Source of the DNA: an uncultured Roseburia sp.
GTDB taxonomy: Bacteria; Bacillota; Clostridia; Lachnospirales; Lachnospiraceae
Length of the DNA stretch: 64,000 nt
Direction: 5' to 3'
NCBI GenBank assembly: GCA_947567625.1
Contig: CANONN010000002.1
Location: 1-64,000, forward strand
Positions 61,304-64,000 of this stretch are shown here, one piece after another. The stretch's first letter is position 1. The number at the start of each line of letters is the position of its first letter. The position numbers were made by a program, and so were the translations under genes. The notes under the pieces are model-generated. The model saw only the letters and a list, made by a program, of their open reading frames with translations, was not told where the DNA came from and ran no database searches.

Positions 61304-62236
61304 ATGACAAAAAAATTCTTATATCTGCGCTATTATCTTAAACATTTGCGCCACAAACTGCGCGCGAAGCGCGGAGGCGAGTACGCCTATATGCACACGC
61401 CTTTTCTTGGCAAAATGCCGCCTTCCGACGAGGAGGCAAATACTCTGATCAAACAGAAAATAAAAAGCGGGCAGCCTTTCGCGCTCTGCCGGCTGGGCAG
61501 CGCTGAATTCACCCTGATGCAGCTCTACGACGAATACAGGATGTTCCGCCACAACAGACTGCACCAGAGCAATATGTACAGCCTCTTTCACGAGAGTATC
61601 GAGGAAATCGACCGCTGGTGTGCGCTCACCAAAAAAGATATGACAGACGTCGACATCATGGCGTATTTTGAGGATCATCCGATCGAAGAATATCTGATTC
61701 GCACCTATTGCAGGCAGGCCGCGTTAATCCGTCTGGAGCAAATTGAAACGTTCCTCTATGACGAGCCCTGGACGCTGGCGCTCGAGGGCAAACGGGTGCT
61801 GATTATCAGCCCGTTTGTGGAAACCATCAAACAGCAGTACCCGCGCATGGATAAAATCTATGAGGGGCAAAAGGTCCTGCCGTCATTTGAACTTTTAACA
61901 CTGAAATCCGTCTGGTTTTCCGGCACGGATGACGATTTTGACACTTATTTTGATGCCCTGGATTATCTCTATACCGAGGCGATGAAGATTGATTTCGATA
62001 TCGCGCTGTTAAGCTGTAGTACGTTTGGCTTTAATCTCGCCTGTATGTTTAAGCGCGCCGGCCGACAGGCCATTCAGTACGGCGGCGCCCTGCAGGTTTT
62101 GTTCGGCATCAGGGGCGCGCGCTGGGACAATTCGCCCTACACCAAATATTATAACGATTACTGGGTGCGCGCGCCAAAGACCGAGGCGCCGAGCAAAAGC
62201 TTTCAGAAAAAGCTGGACAATGGATGTTACTGGTAA
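61304..62236 (+). CDS. GT-D fold glycosyltransferase
   Basis: A 310-residue protein. FALCRLGSAEF (59-69) is the glycine/glutamate motif of GT-D enzymes (the DUF1792/SP_1767 group), followed by LIISPFVETIKQQYP and SCSTFGFNLACMFKRAGRQAIQYGG, and a RGARWDNSPYTKYYNDYWVRAP end typical of the group. These add glucose to surface glycoproteins or glycans. The frame upstream of the chosen ATG is cassette sequence. Confidence 0.85.
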   Translation: MTKKFLYLRYYLKHLRHKLRAKRGGEYAYMHTPFLGKMPPSDEEANTLIKQKIKSGQPFALCRLGSAEFTLMQLYDEYRMFRHNRLHQSNMYSLFHESIEEIDRWCALTKKDMTDVDIMAYFEDHPIEEYLIRTYCRQAALIRLEQIETFLYDEPWTLALEGKRVLIISPFVETIKQQYPRMDKIYEGQKVLPSFELLTLKSVWFSGTDDDFDTYFDALDYLYTEAMKIDFDIALLSCSTFGFNLACMFKRAGRQAIQYGGALQVLFGIRGARWDNSPYTKYYNDYWVRAPKTEAPSKSFQKKLDNGCYW

Positions 62237-62321
62237 GAAAAAAGTCTTTATCTGGCATATAATGTATGATACAATAAATTAGCATGTCTGAATATGCAAG
62301 TGTAAAGAATGGAGGATGATC

Positions 62322-63440
62322 ATGAAGAAACGTATTGCAGTAATTGGTATGCTTACAATAGCAGCGCTATCGTTTGCAGCCTGCGGAAAAGACAAAGGGG
62401 AGGAAGATCTGTCCACAGAGATGGAGGAACTCACCGAAGTCGCAGAAAATACAGAGACGGCATCAGAGACCGAAGAGGAGGAGGTGCTGCCCGAAGGGAT
62501 GTACCGCAGTGAGCTGACGAACGAGCTGATCGACGAGAGCCTTAAAAATCAGCGCCCGATTGCGGCTATGGTGGACAACGAGTCGATTGCGCTGCCTCAT
62601 TACGGCATGTCGGAGGCGGATGTCGTCTATGAGATGATGAACAGTACGCTAAACGGGCGCATCACCCGCTTTATGGTGCTGGTAAAGGACTGGGAAAAGA
62701 TCAAGCAGCTGGGCAGTATCCGCAGCGTGCGTCCGACCAATGTACTGTTGGCTTCCGAGTGGGGAGCGATACTCTGTCATGACGGAGGGCCGTTCTATGT
62801 GGACGAGTATATGGCCGACCCTTCCATCGACCATTTCAGCGGTACATTCTCCCGTGTGGACAACGGTAAAAAGAGAGAGTACACCGAATATATCGTATCC
62901 GGGGATATGGAAAAGAATTTTGAGAGAACCGACGTATCAAGGGAATATCTGTCCTATTACGAAGGGCCTCATTATCAGTTCGTCAAGGGCGATGCACAGG
63001 TAGATTTGACCGATCATACCGATCAGATCGCGGCGGGTAAAATTGAACTACCGTTCCAGCACAACGGTTCCTATGTGGAATACGATAAGGACAGCGGCGA
63101 ATATCTGTATTTTGAGTACGGTAAGGCGCATGTCGACCCGGGCAACGACAATAAGCAGCTCGCGTTTAAAAACGTCTTGATTCAGAGCGCCGGATTTACG
63201 CAGTATGACGAGCACGGCTATATGATATTTGATGTCGTCTCCCAGGGCGGCGGTTACTATGTCACCAACGGCAACGCCATTCCCGTTTCCTGGAAAAAAG
63301 AGAGCATGACGTCGCCGACCCGCTACTACGACACCCAGGGCAACGAGATCACCTTAAACACAGGTAAAACTTATGTCGCGCTGGTCCCGGTAGACAATTG
63401 GCCGGAAGTAAAAATTGACGGCGTTGAAATTGGGCCGTAA
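62322..63440 (+). CDS. DUF3048 domain lipoprotein (YerB-like)
   Basis: A 372-residue lipoprotein: signal peptide and lipobox FAAC (Cys21), an acidic Glu/Thr-rich linker (23-60), then the DUF3048 domains with RPIAAMVDNE, LPHYGMSEADVVYEM, RITRFMVL, GSIRSVRPTNVLLASEW, CHDGGP and FDVVSQGGGYYVTNG. Function of YerB-like proteins is unknown; they are envelope proteins. GGAGG lies six bases before the third-codon ATG. Confidence 0.92.
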   Translation: MKKRIAVIGMLTIAALSFAACGKDKGEEDLSTEMEELTEVAENTETASETEEEEVLPEGMYRSELTNELIDESLKNQRPIAAMVDNESIALPHYGMSEADVVYEMMNSTLNGRITRFMVLVKDWEKIKQLGSIRSVRPTNVLLASEWGAILCHDGGPFYVDEYMADPSIDHFSGTFSRVDNGKKREYTEYIVSGDMEKNFERTDVSREYLSYYEGPHYQFVKGDAQVDLTDHTDQIAAGKIELPFQHNGSYVEYDKDSGEYLYFEYGKAHVDPGNDNKQLAFKNVLIQSAGFTQYDEHGYMIFDVVSQGGGYYVTNGNAIPVSWKKESMTSPTRYYDTQGNEITLNTGKTYVALVPVDNWPEVKIDGVEIGP

Positions 63441-63457
63441 ACCTCTGCAATATCAAG

Positions 63458-63517
63458 AATCCGTACTGCCAGCCAGGAACGCGTTTCAAAATGCGTTGGC
63501 TGGCAGTACGGATTTTT
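63458..63517 (+). terminator. intrinsic terminator after the DUF3048 gene
   Basis: AATCCGTACTGCCAGCCA and TGGCTGGCAGTACGGATT form a stem of about 17 pairs with a loop that itself pairs (ACGC/GCGT), followed by TTTTAG. As the arms are symmetrical it can also end the minus-strand gene arriving from the right. Confidence 0.9.
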
Positions 63518-63546
63518 AGTATGCTTTTCCATTTTTCTTATACGAT

Positions 63547-64000
63547 CTATGCAAATCTCATCTGTCTGGCGCCAAGCAATGACTGAAACGCATCATACAT
63601 TGACAGCGTAACATAATTGGACAACTTCAATTTTTGCTCTGTTCTTGTCAAGTCATCAAATGTCAAAGAATCCACAATTTTGTCAAAATCGATGCGCGTA
63701 AGAACTTTCTTTGTATACGGTCTTTTTGCATCTAAAAACGCTATATTTGTAAGAAATCTCTGAACTCTCTCTGAATTCAATAAAAGCATTGCAACGTATG
63801 CCAAATCATAACTGTCGAAACATATAAAATAACTTGTATCGTCTATCATAACAGGCTTATTGTCATCAGAATACAACACAGAAAACAACGGCTGTTTGTA
63901 GAAACCGCTGACCCCCACTTTGAATTTTGAATAGGAATAATCGCCTACACCAAACATAGAAAATGGAGGCGCACCACGATAAATTGAACTCTTTCTATTA
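63547..64000 (-). CDS. C-terminal part of a restriction-modification type N6-adenine methyltransferase, cut by window edge
   Basis: The frame stays open to the right edge and its product begins NRKSSIYRGAPPFSMFGVGDY, then KVGVSGFYKQPLFSVL, KPVMIDDTSYFICFDS, LLNSERVQRFL and DAKRPYTKKVLTRID. This is the C-terminal target-recognition part of Eco57I/type IIG-like or type II methyltransferases. The catalytic domain must lie outside the window. It is AT-rich compared with the glycan genes, suggesting acquisition. An internal ATG is not the true start. Confidence 0.7.
   Translation of the reverse strand, partial: NRKSSIYRGAPPFSMFGVGDYSYSKFKVGVSGFYKQPLFSVLYSDDNKPVMIDDTSYFICFDSYDLAYVAMLLLNSERVQRFLTNIAFLDAKRPYTKKVLTRIDFDKIVDSLTFDDLTRTEQKLKLSNYVTLSMYDAFQSLLGARQMRFA

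Overview
The window looks like a chromosomal segment of an anaerobic clostridial gut bacterium, most likely a Lachnospiraceae member. This is inferred from gene content: the tsaE-tsaB-rimI-rnz-tsaD-ispD run, a crotonase, a C_GCAxxG_C_C redox protein, FMN- and cobalamin-riboswitch transport loci, an LCP-dependent surface-glycan locus, and strong GGAGG ribosome binding sites. Base composition is fairly balanced, with two visibly AT-rich accessory patches (about 14.6-16.4 kb and 48.6-50.0 kb). No 16S gene or other taxonomic marker is present, so the family assignment is an inference.

Layout. 0-6.4 kb: the 5' part of a tRNA-Ser(UGA), then a minus-strand housekeeping operon for tRNA t6A modification (TsaE, TsaB, TsaD) with RimI, an RNase Z-type hydrolase, two small proteins and IspD. 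6.6-13.4 kb: a cobalamin-riboswitch operon with a surface-anchored CbiK-type cobaltochelatase, a twin-domain lipoprotein, and a BtuF/BtuC/BtuD-like importer whose ATPase has an extra C-terminal domain. 13.4-14.5 kb: ribU behind an FMN riboswitch. 14.6-16.4 kb: an AT-rich insert with a RadC/JAB-like gene and a broken AIPR-type phage-resistance gene, flanked by imperfect copies of the ribU promoter region. 16.5-33.4 kb: mostly single genes (lipase-like hydrolase, YbjQ protein, BlaI/BlaR1 pair, MATE pump, polysaccharide deacetylase, GT2, aminotransferase plus mutY, crotonase, Ig-like surface protein, proC, a GH13 protein with altered active-site motifs). 33.4-63.4 kb: an HtrA protease followed by a large surface-polysaccharide region: initiating phosphosugar transferase, LCP ligase, two double-headed GT2 enzymes, further glycosyltransferases including two of fucosyltransferase type, a DegT aminotransferase, asparagine synthase, an ABC flippase-like exporter, three acyltransferases, a GT-D protein and a DUF3048 lipoprotein. 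An orphan YhcG-type nuclease gene lies inside it. The right edge holds the C-terminal end of a restriction-modification methyltransferase on the minus strand.

How the parts work together. The glycan genes form at least four transcription units: 46.2 to 40.5 kb, 40.3 to 35.4 kb, 58.9 to 50.1 kb (all minus) and 59.1 to 62.2 kb (plus). Together they can start a glycan on a lipid carrier, extend and fucosylate/acylate it, export it and attach it to the wall. No Wzx/Wzy pair and no nucleotide-sugar synthesis genes are in the window. The cobalamin locus is under feedback control by a riboswitch with a visible terminator.

The most unusual signal is non-coding. Two dispersed, structured intergenic repeat families occur here. 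Family B cassettes sit between a stop codon and the next start codon, always oriented with the downstream gene; they consist of a GTGTGAAAAATC-type hairpin, a long closed stem whose sequence varies but stays paired, and a fixed Shine-Dalgarno tail (AATGGAG). In several places the cassette supplies the stop codon of the gene before it. Family A elements (about 90-170 bp) have TGTAAC-type terminal inverted repeats and internal hairpins with compensatory changes. I cannot run searches, so whether these are already catalogued is unknown.
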